Shown here one piece after another: positions 49,133 to 58,163 of a stretch of DNA of 64,000 nt (positions within the stretch are counted from its first letter, which is position 1; each line of letters begins with the position of its first letter). Position numbers and translations under genes: made by a program. This DNA is from Nostoc calcicola FACHB-3891 (GTDB lineage Bacteria > Cyanobacteriota > Cyanobacteriia > Cyanobacteriales > Nostocaceae), in contig NZ_JACJRQ010000006.1 of assembly GCF_014697355.1 (NCBI RefSeq), positions 186,001-250,000 of the forward strand. The letters are read 5' to 3'. The notes under the pieces are model-generated. The model worked only from the letters and a program-made list of their open reading frames with translations. It did no database searches and was not told the origin of the DNA.

Positions 49133-52100
49133 TTATTGTAGCAGCCTCCACAGGGCATTGATTTCAGCCTGCGTATAGTGAATTCCACCACCTGCTGGTG
49201 TCGGGAAAAATTGTCCTATTCTTAAGTTTGTTGCAGATCCTTGGGTACCGACTTGAACAGTAAAACCACTGATAGTAACTGGTTGTGGAGCTCCTGGTAG
49301 AACCACTGTAGGAGGTGTAGCGGAAGTTAGGACATTAACTGCTTCTTGTACATAGCCCTCAATCGCAGCAGGAGTTGTTCCTTGTGGCCACAATGTTGTA
49401 CCCAGGGTCTTATTCAGCCTACTTGGTAAATCTACATATTCGTAGGTGTGATCTAGAAAATGTCCCGCAGTTGCGTTTGGTGTCAAACCTGTGTAAGGAG
49501 GTATTGGAGTCGGTAGACTCATCACTGATTTTGTTAGTGGTGGTACTCTGAATAATGGTGCTGCATCCGCTAACTTCCGGAATACAGCTGCATTACCACT
49601 GGCTAGATTCAGAATATCCTCAACTCGCGTAACATCTCCTTTTGCGACTGCACGGGTCAAAATTGCTTCCAGTCCTGCAATTTCACCTCTTCCTCCTGCC
49701 ATGATTACATAAAGTTCAAGGTCTTCTGAGGTATTGACAAGGTTTAGAAGCCGCTCAAGTTCGGCCGCATTATTTGTAATATTTGCATTTAGAAGCTCTT
49801 GAAGCCGAGTAATACTGGGTATTTTTACATTATTGAGTAGGTTCAAAAGTTCAGTAACATTAGTAACTTGACCGTGATTCAATAGGTCTAAAATCTCAGT
49901 AATATTCGTAACCTTGCTATGATTCAACAGCCCAAGAACTTCGGCAACATTCGCAACTTTGGTATGATTCAGTAAGCTTAAAATTTCTGCAACATTTGCA
50001 ATCTTGGCATGATTCAGCAAGTCAAGAAGCTCAGTAACATTTGCAATCTTGGCATGATTCAGCAAATCAAGAAGCTCAGTAACATTTGCAATCTTGGCAT
50101 GATTCAGCAAGTCAAGAAGCTCAGTAACATTCGCAATCTTGGCATTGTTTAGTAAGTCAAGAAGCTCAGCAATGTTAGTAACTTTCGTATGATTTAGTAA
50201 ACTTAGCAGCTCAGTAACATTCGCAATCTTGGTATTGTTTAGTAAGTCAAGAAGTTCGGCAATGTTAGTAACTTTCGTATGATTTAGTAAACTTAGCAGA
50301 TCGGCAACATTCGTAATCTTCACGTGATTTAGCAAGCTGAGAAGTTCGGTGACATTTGCAACTTTTGTGTGATTCAGTAGGCTGAGAAGTTCAGCAGCAT
50401 TCTCAATCTTGGTACTGTTTAGTAAACTTATAATCTCGCCAGCGTTGGTAATCTTAGCATGGTTTAGTATATCTAAAAGTTCAGTACCATTGGCAATCTT
50501 GGCATTGCTTAGTAGCTCCTCAAATTGAGCTAGATTTGTAATTTTAGTGTGATTAACTAAGCTCTGTAATAGAGTTACATTACCTGCTATTTTAGTATTA
50601 CCAAGAAGCTGTTCTAACTTAACCACAGTCATTCGAGAAGAGCCATCAGCATTACGTAGGAAATTCTTCAAAATGCTTCCAGTCATACCCGGCTTGCCTA
50701 GCAAGCTGAGTAAATTATCAACTGTAATTCCTTCAATCCGAAGAATTTCTAATAAGGTATCAATATTTCTTTCTGCTCTAATTAGCTCCAAAGCTTTTTC
50801 GGAATTCTTAGCAAGCTCAATCAATTGAATGGCTTTATCAACATCCTTGACTTCATCTAAAACTGCCAGACTGGCCTCTATGCTTCCAAAGCGCCGCAGT
50901 TGCATAATCCAACGCATTTTTTGCATTGCTCCAGCACCTTCTGTCAATTCAGAGATAGTCCTGAATGCTTTGGCAAACTGAAGAATTTCTAGTACGCTGA
51001 CAAAAATAAGTAAGCCTTCAATTAATGCTTTGCCTAAATGTTTTCCTTTTTCATAGGCACTAATTAAAGGATTAAAAAGCATTACTATGTGATATGCCAG
51101 GTTTAGAGCTCCCATTACAATCCCAACACCCACTAATATGGGAACTGAGACTTCAGGGAAAGCACAGGCTAGGACAATCAAGACAATTAGTCCAATGACT
51201 CCCAAGCTTGCCCAGATATTACCTCTATCTGCCTCAGCGAGAAGTTCCAGTAAACCCGCTGCAAGACTTATCAGCCCTCTAATTAAGTTCTCAATCCACT
51301 CAAGTATCCCTGCGACTACACCAAGAACGAAATCAGCGATCGCGTTACCTGTTCTCAGATAACTGAAAACATCATCAACTAGCGATCGCTGTATAACTAT
51401 TTCATCTTTTGCGCTTCGTTGAACTGGTTGTTCCTCAGCGGATTTCGATACTTGACCTGGTAGCAATTGGGTCAGGGATTCTTCAGTGTCAGCTTCACCA
51501 CCCTTTTGACGTTGCACATTCTCTGGAAAACTTCCCACTAGAGGTTCAAGCCAATCTTTGGAAGTAGCTGATGCCTTGCCAACCTGGTTACCCAGAATTT
51601 CTGGTTTTGGAGTTTGTATCACTCGATCTGCTACCTGTTCTGCTTCTTGCTCAAACGGATCGGAGGGATCGCTAATTGAAATCCCCTCTGCTGTCGGTGT
51701 GCCTGCCACAGCTCCATTTGCCTGCTGTACGGTATGCACCACCTCATGGGCAATCAGATGCTGTCCTTCTGTGGAAGTGGGATTGTAGCTACCGGAACTA
51801 AAGAAAATATCCTGACCTGTAGTGAAGGCAACTGCATTCACCGATTTAGAAAGTCGATCTGCCTCGCTATCGGTATGAATTCGCACGTTGGATAAATCTG
51901 CCCCTAAATGCGGCTCCAAATGCTGCTGAACCCCACGATCCAGTCTGCTGCCGCTACCGGATGCCGCATCGATGCGTTGGGCGATCGCCCCCTGTGCAGC
52001 TGTGTCAGCGCCATCGTCCTGCCGCTGAATCATCCGCTGACCCGGTAGGGGTTCCGGCTGCGGAGGACCGCCGATGGCACTGGGAGAAGATGGCCCAAAG

Positions 52101-53377
52101 CCCAGACTAGTCGGTAGTAATCGTCCGATATCAAGGTGCATCCCTAGCATCAGGTTATCACCACCGGTATTCAGTTCCAGGTGCAACCAGTTGACTCCGG
52201 GAACAGGCAGTACTTGTCCATTGAGTTTGTCTAACGCAAATCGTCGAGCCTCTGGATTAGCGAAAACCCCGGTCAGCACACCTGCACCAATTAACACCGT
52301 TGTACTCACCACACCAATCTGCTCGCCCGTGTTCAAGCGCGACCAGTCTTGAGTAATGCGATCCCTCGCTTGGGTTCGTAACGAAATAAGTCCGCTATTA
52401 ATTGCCGGAACAGCCATAATCGCCCGCAACAAATCCCCTGTGGTGGCATTTTTGGGCGGATTAGGATCTGGATCTGCACTTGCAGGTGGGGGAGAAGCGG
52501 TTGGAGGGGTTGCTTGTCTAAGAATTAGATCCGAGTCGTTGGTCTCCTCAGATGAAGAGGAAGCTGTTTGAGTCGGCGATAGAGTCGCAAACAAATTGGT
52601 TGTTGAAGTTGTATTGTCGGGTGGGTTGGGGGGGTTATCTGAAATAGGCAATCCGCTCAGGTCGATTTGCCCCAGAGCTGATTCAATGGTTTCGGGGACT
52701 AACTGCTGCTCCAACTGTTCCAGGGCGAAGTCCTGTATCTTTGGATCGGGGCTGGGGCTGGAATCCTGCGCCGTTTGATTTGTAGTGGTAGTAGGCTGTG
52801 GCGAAGGAGGAGCCTGTTGAGCGTTGGCAGGAGGCTGTAGAGTATTGGTTTCATCTCGTTGGATGATATTATCTTCCTGTTTGGCAGCATATTTGGGGGG
52901 TAGACTTTCCCTGAGCGATCGCATTACCACAGCCTGGTTTGACTCTGGAATTTGCATTGGCATCACTTCATCCACAGCCCAATCAGCTTGTTGTTCGTAG
53001 AGGCTTTGCGGCTGACTCACCCTCATTTGAGCTTGCACTGGCAACATCGAAATGTCGCTAAAATCATCATCTCGATCGAATTGATTTGTTGAGAGTTTTG
53101 CCTGTGGACGGAATGAGATTCGACTAATATCGTGTGCCAGAGGCTCTTTTTTGAAAGTTTCTTCCTCCAGCGACTGCTGAGGAGCAGACTCAGTATCTTG
53201 CTGGTTTGATGACTCCTGAGCCGATGATTCTGGCAAAGCAGTATTTGCCTGTAAACCAAAACTAGGCGTGGGATTCGCCAATGTTGGGGTTGTTGGTGAG
53301 ACAAGCGAGGGATTGGGAACAGTTGATTTATCGCCCTTTTTGGGGTGTATATTTGTGCGATTGCTCATCCCACTCAA
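49133..53377 (-). CDS. DUF4157 polymorphic-toxin-like protein with 15-residue tandem repeats
   Basis: 1414 residues in five parts. Residues 1 to about 465 are Pro/Ser/Gln-rich and disordered, without a signal peptide. A DUF4157 domain (about 475-553) carries the zinc-protease motif HEVVH within HLIAHEVVHTVQQ. Hydrophobic helices lie at about 660-800 (LGVIGLIVLIVLACAF, ILVGVGIVMGALNLAYHIVML). About 17 tandem 15-residue repeats of the form K-I-A-N-V-T-E-L-L-D-L-L-N-H-A cover about 945-1200. A compact C-terminal domain (about 1240-1414) contains GHFLDHTYEYVDLPSRL and LRIGQFFPTPAGGGIHY, which vaguely recall RNase-type toxin tips. DUF4157 marks effectors of extracellular contractile injection systems and other secreted toxins. 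No such system is visible here; an NHLM-type exporter precedes it. Confidence 0.85.
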   Translation of the reverse strand: MSGMSNRTNIHPKKGDKSTVPNPSLVSPTTPTLANPTPSFGLQANTALPESSAQESSNQQDTESAPQQSLEEETFKKEPLAHDISRISFRPQAKLSTNQFDRDDDFSDISMLPVQAQMRVSQPQSLYEQQADWAVDEVMPMQIPESNQAVVMRSLRESLPPKYAAKQEDNIIQRDETNTLQPPANAQQAPPSPQPTTTTNQTAQDSSPSPDPKIQDFALEQLEQQLVPETIESALGQIDLSGLPISDNPPNPPDNTTSTTNLFATLSPTQTASSSSEETNDSDLILRQATPPTASPPPASADPDPNPPKNATTGDLLRAIMAVPAINSGLISLRTQARDRITQDWSRLNTGEQIGVVSTTVLIGAGVLTGVFANPEARRFALDKLNGQVLPVPGVNWLHLELNTGGDNLMLGMHLDIGRLLPTSLGFGPSSPSAIGGPPQPEPLPGQRMIQRQDDGADTAAQGAIAQRIDAASGSGSRLDRGVQQHLEPHLGADLSNVRIHTDSEADRLSKSVNAVAFTTGQDIFFSSGSYNPTSTEGQHLIAHEVVHTVQQANGAVAGTPTAEGISISDPSDPFEQEAEQVADRVIQTPKPEILGNQVGKASATSKDWLEPLVGSFPENVQRQKGGEADTEESLTQLLPGQVSKSAEEQPVQRSAKDEIVIQRSLVDDVFSYLRTGNAIADFVLGVVAGILEWIENLIRGLISLAAGLLELLAEADRGNIWASLGVIGLIVLIVLACAFPEVSVPILVGVGIVMGALNLAYHIVMLFNPLISAYEKGKHLGKALIEGLLIFVSVLEILQFAKAFRTISELTEGAGAMQKMRWIMQLRRFGSIEASLAVLDEVKDVDKAIQLIELAKNSEKALELIRAERNIDTLLEILRIEGITVDNLLSLLGKPGMTGSILKNFLRNADGSSRMTVVKLEQLLGNTKIAGNVTLLQSLVNHTKITNLAQFEELLSNAKIANGTELLDILNHAKITNAGEIISLLNSTKIENAAELLSLLNHTKVANVTELLSLLNHVKITNVADLLSLLNHTKVTNIAELLDLLNNTKIANVTELLSLLNHTKVTNIAELLDLLNNAKIANVTELLDLLNHAKIANVTELLDLLNHAKIANVTELLDLLNHAKIANVAEILSLLNHTKVANVAEVLGLLNHSKVTNITEILDLLNHGQVTNVTELLNLLNNVKIPSITRLQELLNANITNNAAELERLLNLVNTSEDLELYVIMAGGRGEIAGLEAILTRAVAKGDVTRVEDILNLASGNAAVFRKLADAAPLFRVPPLTKSVMSLPTPIPPYTGLTPNATAGHFLDHTYEYVDLPSRLNKTLGTTLWPQGTTPAAIEGYVQEAVNVLTSATPPTVVLPGAPQPVTISGFTVQVGTQGSATNLRIGQFFPTPAGGGIHYTQAEINALWRLLQ
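49780..50545 (-). repeat. 45-bp coding tandem repeats (about 17 units)
   Basis: Each 45-base unit encodes K-(I/V)-x-N-x-x-E-L-L-x-L-L-N-H/N-x. Consecutive units around 49990-50130 are nearly identical at DNA level, so the array has been amplified recently. Units toward both ends are more diverged. The periodicity suggests one amphipathic helix plus a turn per unit. Confidence 0.88.
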
Positions 53378-53805
53378 TCCCCTGTGTTACACAATGTTGA
53401 TAAATAATACCCACGATACAACTTCTTAAAAGCCTGCCATATTGGACTAAAGTCTAATCTTTGCCCGTTAATACAGCAGTTTTCACGTATTTGAACCACA
53501 TCTGTTGTAGGGGCACAGCATTGCTCATTGGTGTCAACTTATGTCTCTGGGGAATTACCAGCATTCTGGAGATGGAAGCGGCTGCCAATTTGTTGCATCT
53601 GATAGCACGGGTTTTTACTAATATGGTAAAAACTGAGATTATTATTTTTGAACGGGGCAAAGTTGTACAAAGATGAAAATTGGCAATTCGCTAAGGGAAG
53701 CGATCGCCTGACTCAATGGTTGCCACTGGTTATTGGAAACGCGTCCAGTTTCCTGTGGAATCGTGCCTTGCAGGGGGTAAAATCACACTTGTCGCCCCTT
53801 GAAAT
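53378..53805. repeat. 428-bp spacer with truncated MITE family C (53472-53525)
   Basis: TACAGCAGTTTTCACGTATT and the following bases to 53525 match the left half of the element at 35190-35286, including the GTAGGGGCACAGCATTGCT core. The right half is missing. The remaining sequence to 53805 shows no convincing gene; a 61-residue frame ending near 53833 overlaps the transporter stop and is discounted. Confidence 0.65.
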
Positions 53806-56754
53806 TTATAGTTTTTGCCGCATCATCAGTTGAGCGAATGGCCCTTGCTGATTGACTAGTCGCTCAAAACTGCCCTGCTCTATAACCCGACCATTCTGAA
53901 GCACATAGATCCGGTCAGCATTGTGGATTGTACTGAGTCTGTGAGCAATGACTATGCGCGTTACCTTTAGTCGGTCAAGGCTTTCACTAACAATAGCCTG
54001 GGTTTTGTTATCTAAGGCACTGGTCGCCTCATCAAATAGTAAAATTCGTGGTTTCAACACTAATGCCCTAGCAATTAACAGCCTTTGCCGTTGTCCGCCA
54101 GAGATATTACCACCTCCTTCACTGACAACAGTGTGCATACCCATTGGCATAGCTTGGATATCATCTGCTAAACCCGCCATCCGCGCGGCTTCCCATGCTT
54201 CATCAATTGTGACTAGCGCACCACTGGCAATGTTTTCAAAGATAGAAGCTGACATTAATCGGCTATTTTGCAATACAACACCTATCTGTCGGCGCACAGC
54301 ATGAATGTCCAGTCCTGTCAATTCCTGTCCATCATAGTAAATACTGCCAGATTCCGGAGTCTCAAATCCGAGTAATAACCGAAACAATGTTGATTTCCCA
54401 CTCCCAGAAGTCCCCACCAGAGCAATAAATTCCCCAGGTTCAGCCTGAATACTCACATTATCTAAGATTAAGGGTCTATCATCGTGGTAACGAAAAACTG
54501 CATGGTCTACAACAATTCTGCCCGATAACCTGCCGGGATCTGCTTTACTATTATTAACTTCTGGTTCGGCTTGCAAAATTGGCTGGGCACGCTTCCACAA
54601 AGGTATGATTTTCAGAACATCGACAACGGTTGTACTCAAGCTGGTTGCACCGCTAATAAACGTACCAAAAGCAGAGTTGAATGCCAGGAAAGTACCAATG
54701 GATAGTGCTTGAGTTCCCTGTGTTTGCTGGCTCTGCTGTAGTAATGTGGCAGTAAACCAGAAAACTACGCAAGATGTGAAGATGGGCAGAACTTTATTGC
54801 AGACGTTGAGAACGTCTTCAATCGCTTGGGTACTCAACACTAATTTTATTTGCTGGCTATACTGTTTACCCCAGTAAGCAAAGGCGCGTTCTTCAGCTCC
54901 GGCGACTCGCAATTTGGCAACCCCGTTGATTAACTGCACCATCACGCCAAAGATTTGTCCTTGTTGCTCCAATAAGGGACGAACCTTGCCCAGGGTAAGC
55001 ATACCAGAGAAAAAAGTCAGGGCAATATTTACAACAGCTGCAACAATAGCGATCGCCGTTAACGAACTGTTGTAATAAATTAGCAATCCCAAGTTTAAGA
55101 AGGCAAACACGCCAGAGAAAATACTTTTGAGAACTGTACCGCTGAGTATGGAGCGAATCTCACTGATGCTAGAAACCCTAGATTCTAAATCGCCAATAGA
55201 ATACTGATTAAAAAAAGATACACTTAGCTTCAATAGCCTGTCCCACACCGCAGCTTGAGTAGATGAGTCCGCAAAAGTTTCTAGTCTCATGAGGGCAAGC
55301 CCTTGAGCTAGTTGAAAAATTGTGCCTCCAAAAGCTGTTGCACAAAGACCTAAAGCGATTTGTAACAATAGTCCGCGATCGCTATCCGGAACGGCGTTAT
55401 CTATGAGAATAGCAGTAGCTTGGGGCGTTACCATCCCTAATAAAGAAACAGCTATTGCGCTTAACAGGATGATAACTAGATCCTTATAATGACCCTTTAG
55501 TGCAAATAGAAGTATATCCCAGGTTTTGAGGTTTTTATCGGGCAAAGGTCGATAAAATACATAGGCAGTGGTGCAGAGCGTAGCAGCACTTTGCTCGTCT
55601 ACAAAAGTGCGAGTCTGCTTGAGGGGATGAAAAATCTCATAGCTGTTGCCCCTTGCACCACTCTTAACTGGTAACAGAGCCACCGGATTCTCGTCTTCTA
55701 AAGTGTATCCCAGCATCGGGCCGCAGTCACTTTTCCACCAATTCCCGATTAGATGCAAGCGACGCATCCGAATTCGTGAAGCACGGGCGATCGCATCTAT
55801 TGGGTGTTTAAGGCGTTTGAGGTCTTCTGAGCGAGCTGGAGGGCGAATCGCAATGCCTAAAGCACGTCCCACTGCTCCTGCTGCAACTAATAGAGCTTGG
55901 TCTGAGGAATTACTACCATGTATTATCTGTGAAGAAGTGACTGTTTCCTGCTGTTGGCATACAGATGACAGTTCCTCCAAAGTTTCATTCATCACCTGAC
56001 GCTTCAGGTGTTCTCTTTGGCGACACCTTTGGATTTCTTGCTGGATTTCTTGCTCAGAGAGCAAGTTAATTATTTGCAAGAAATTCTTTTGCAGTTGAGC
56101 AAGACTAACCATTAAAATGTCTGCTTCTTGGATCTCTTCGGTACGAAAAGTTTCTAATTCTAATATGCCCTTTGCCTGCAACCACATATCAGCACTCAGA
56201 GGTAAGACAGCACAAGCAGAGTCAAAAATTAGTTCGGCAAATCCCATTAAATTGGCATAACCACTTTGGATTTGTACCCAAGATACGCTATCTTGTTCTG
56301 GTCGGAATATCTCGCCATTAGCTAAGGAGAAAAACTGAGTTCCTGGCTTTAAAATTTTGAAGTTATGATTAGGTTCGCAAGCTACAGCCGAACTTAGTTG
56401 ATATATCCAACGCTCTACCAAATCCATTGCATAGGCTTGTTTGTCTGCGAACATAGACTCAAAATCTTTGCGAGAGATTCTGAGGAGTTCTGTTTCTTCA
56501 AGCGCCACTGCTAAAATTTGCAGCTGCTTGTTTTGAAATGGTGCTATTGAAAACATCGCTTCTGCGGATTTGACATTAAATAGGTAACGCCGTTTTCCTT
56601 CTGGGTTACCATTGTTAACCGCAATGGCAAATAGCGACATGGAACCCGATCGCACTATCCAAACTGTCTGCGGGTCATCTAATAGTAAAGGTTGATTACC
56701 TTTAAATCGATAGTACTCTCCTGGCAAATCCGGAATTTGGTTTTCAATAAGCAT
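53806..56754 (-). CDS. NHLM-type export ABC transporter (peptidase-less, ATPase + permease fusion)
   Basis: 982-residue fused exporter. The N-terminal part (about 20-115; WIVRSGSMSLFAIAVNNGN, ELLRISRKDF) is a cyclic-nucleotide-binding-like domain. A unique middle follows, then a six-helix exporter domain (about 420-700) and an ATPase with Walker A GTSGSGKSTLF (near 781), signature ISGGQRQRLLIARAL, Walker B ILLFDEATSALD and switch IVIAHRLSTI. This order matches the second ABC transporter of NHLM (nitrile-hydratase-leader microcin) export loci. It has no C39 peptidase domain. The usual companions (peptidase-bearing transporter, HlyD adaptor, leader peptide) are not adjacent. It lies directly upstream of the DUF4157 gene on the same strand, so that protein is a possible cargo; this is inference. 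Confidence 0.85.
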   Translation of the reverse strand: MLIENQIPDLPGEYYRFKGNQPLLLDDPQTVWIVRSGSMSLFAIAVNNGNPEGKRRYLFNVKSAEAMFSIAPFQNKQLQILAVALEETELLRISRKDFESMFADKQAYAMDLVERWIYQLSSAVACEPNHNFKILKPGTQFFSLANGEIFRPEQDSVSWVQIQSGYANLMGFAELIFDSACAVLPLSADMWLQAKGILELETFRTEEIQEADILMVSLAQLQKNFLQIINLLSEQEIQQEIQRCRQREHLKRQVMNETLEELSSVCQQQETVTSSQIIHGSNSSDQALLVAAGAVGRALGIAIRPPARSEDLKRLKHPIDAIARASRIRMRRLHLIGNWWKSDCGPMLGYTLEDENPVALLPVKSGARGNSYEIFHPLKQTRTFVDEQSAATLCTTAYVFYRPLPDKNLKTWDILLFALKGHYKDLVIILLSAIAVSLLGMVTPQATAILIDNAVPDSDRGLLLQIALGLCATAFGGTIFQLAQGLALMRLETFADSSTQAAVWDRLLKLSVSFFNQYSIGDLESRVSSISEIRSILSGTVLKSIFSGVFAFLNLGLLIYYNSSLTAIAIVAAVVNIALTFFSGMLTLGKVRPLLEQQGQIFGVMVQLINGVAKLRVAGAEERAFAYWGKQYSQQIKLVLSTQAIEDVLNVCNKVLPIFTSCVVFWFTATLLQQSQQTQGTQALSIGTFLAFNSAFGTFISGATSLSTTVVDVLKIIPLWKRAQPILQAEPEVNNSKADPGRLSGRIVVDHAVFRYHDDRPLILDNVSIQAEPGEFIALVGTSGSGKSTLFRLLLGFETPESGSIYYDGQELTGLDIHAVRRQIGVVLQNSRLMSASIFENIASGALVTIDEAWEAARMAGLADDIQAMPMGMHTVVSEGGGNISGGQRQRLLIARALVLKPRILLFDEATSALDNKTQAIVSESLDRLKVTRIVIAHRLSTIHNADRIYVLQNGRVIEQGSFERLVNQQGPFAQLMMRQKL

Positions 56755-56906
56755 CTTTTTAACCTACTAAAAAGTTATGCAAAGATGTTTGTAAATAAAT
56801 ACAAGACTATCTTTGTGTTGACTCTTTGATGTTGTTTGTATGCTTTATTGGGAAAATCTGGGTTGATTTATGCAGATGTTGGTATTTGCTGGACAGTAAA
56901 ATTCGG

Positions 56907-57011
56907 GGCGTTGCTGATTCCAAATGTGAATTTATTTCACGCAGAGACGCAGAGTCGCAGAGAGTAAGAGTTAAGAAGAGTTGATTTTTGAATTTCAGAT
57001 TCAGCAACGCC
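56907..57011. repeat. MITE-like element, family B copy 3
   Basis: 105-bp element from GGCGTTGCTGATTC (56907-56920) to ATTCAGCAACGCC (56999-57011). The interior CACGCAGAGACGCAGAGTCG matches copies at 15923-16025 and 31787-31899. The left flank AAATTCGG resembles the targets of the other copies; a duplicate on the right is not seen. It lies just past the DUF928 stop. Confidence 0.8.
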
Positions 57012-57025
57012 GCTTAATGTAATGG

Positions 57026-57862
57026 TTAAGGAGTACAGCACTGTGTAATAGTTTCGCTGGCAACATTTTCTAAGCCGACAGACTCTAACAGGTCTTGCCA
57101 GTCAGAGGCTAGGGCGGGATCTTTTGGTTTTGCAAGGCGGAGTTGGCTTAGAAGTGTCAAAGCGTCTTGCCAGATGCCCGCTTGAGCATAAAGGGCGACA
57201 CGTTCTTGTGGTGTTGCTGTTCCTAAGCGACGAACTAAATCGGGGTTCGGTTCTATTCGTTGTACTAACCCTTCGACAGCAATATCCTCTGATTCTTCAG
57301 AGGAGGTTTGTGATTTGCAATCAACTAAGAAATACCAATGATAATATTTACCAATTTCTAATGGTTTCTCTGTTGTCGGAACGCGAACGCTAATTACTCC
57401 GGGCGTTCCTGATAAGTTAATTAACAGAGGCTCTTTGGTGATGGAATTATTATTTTCATCTAGTACTACAAACTTGACAACATCAATATCTTTAATTTGG
57501 TAAGGAAGGTAAAACCAAAAGGTAGGATATTCAGCAGTTGTTAATCCCAAAACAAATTTTGATGAGGATGTGTCTGTAGTTGTTTGTTGCTTTAGACTCA
57601 AATTTCTTGGTATCAAGGGTACTAATGCAGTTAGAGGTTTGCTGACATTTGGACAATCACCACGCGTTCCTGCTCCTTGGCGATCGCCAGGCGCACCCCG
57701 GTTTTCTGGTTCTTTTTCTAAAGTTGGCTGAATAAAGCGGATGGTACTATTCGAGTTATTGTTCGGTGGTTGTTGGGGTTGTGCGGGTTGTGTAAAACTA
57801 ACTACTATAAAAGTAAGACTAAACACTAATATTTGCGGAAATGGAAAATTTATTTTAGTCAT
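57026..57862 (-). CDS. DUF928 family exported protein
   Basis: 278-residue protein with a signal peptide (LVFSLTFIVVSFTQPAQPQQ) and the DUF928 core: RGDCP near residue 67, LTALVPLIPRNL, GLTTAEYPTFWFYLPY, then TPGVISVRVP and EIGKYYHWYFLVDC, ending in the helical RLGTATPQERVALYAQAGIWQDALTLLSQLR. DUF928 proteins are common in filamentous cyanobacteria and usually lie next to CHASE2/CHAT sensor genes, as here (58164-60488). Several are predicted periplasmic or secreted. Function unknown; a role as ligand or partner of the CHASE2 sensor is inference. Confidence 0.88.
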   Translation of the reverse strand: MTKINFPFPQILVFSLTFIVVSFTQPAQPQQPPNNNSNSTIRFIQPTLEKEPENRGAPGDRQGAGTRGDCPNVSKPLTALVPLIPRNLSLKQQTTTDTSSSKFVLGLTTAEYPTFWFYLPYQIKDIDVVKFVVLDENNNSITKEPLLINLSGTPGVISVRVPTTEKPLEIGKYYHWYFLVDCKSQTSSEESEDIAVEGLVQRIEPNPDLVRRLGTATPQERVALYAQAGIWQDALTLLSQLRLAKPKDPALASDWQDLLESVGLENVASETITQCCTP

Positions 57863-57951
57863 AATCGAGTTTAGTTAAGTATTTGGAAAAAATTAAATTT
57901 ATTCGTGGAAGAAGGGAACATAAAAATAATGTGTGTAATTAATTCTGTCTA

Positions 57952-58157
57952 AGAGGTTGTTTGAAAAGTCATGATTTATGTATCAAATATATTTTTACCC
58001 CTCCCTAACCCTCCCCTTGTAAAGGGGAGGGAACCGGATTTTTATTGTTCGCCCCTTTGTAAAGGGGATTTTTCTTAATTTCCCCCCTTGTAAAGGGGGG
58101 ACTAAGGGGGGTAAAACGCAATTAAAATCACAGCCAATCACTTTTCAAACATCCTCT
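57952..58157. repeat. MITE-like element, family G
   Basis: 206-bp element with long inverted ends, AGAGGTTGTTTGAAAAGT (57952-57969) and ACTTTTCAAACATCCTCT (58140-58157), matching at 17 of 18 positions. The interior is made of CCCCTCC/GGGGAGG hairpins such as CCCCTTGTAAAGGGG. It fills the 301-base spacer between the DUF928 and CHAT-CHASE2 genes and could affect their co-transcription. Confidence 0.75.
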
Positions 58158-58163
58158 AAGTAT

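Noticed and set aside
53648-53833. 61-residue + strand ORF overlapping the transporter 3' end
   Set aside because: It overlaps the conserved ABC gene end, lies beside a truncated MITE and has no recognisable family.
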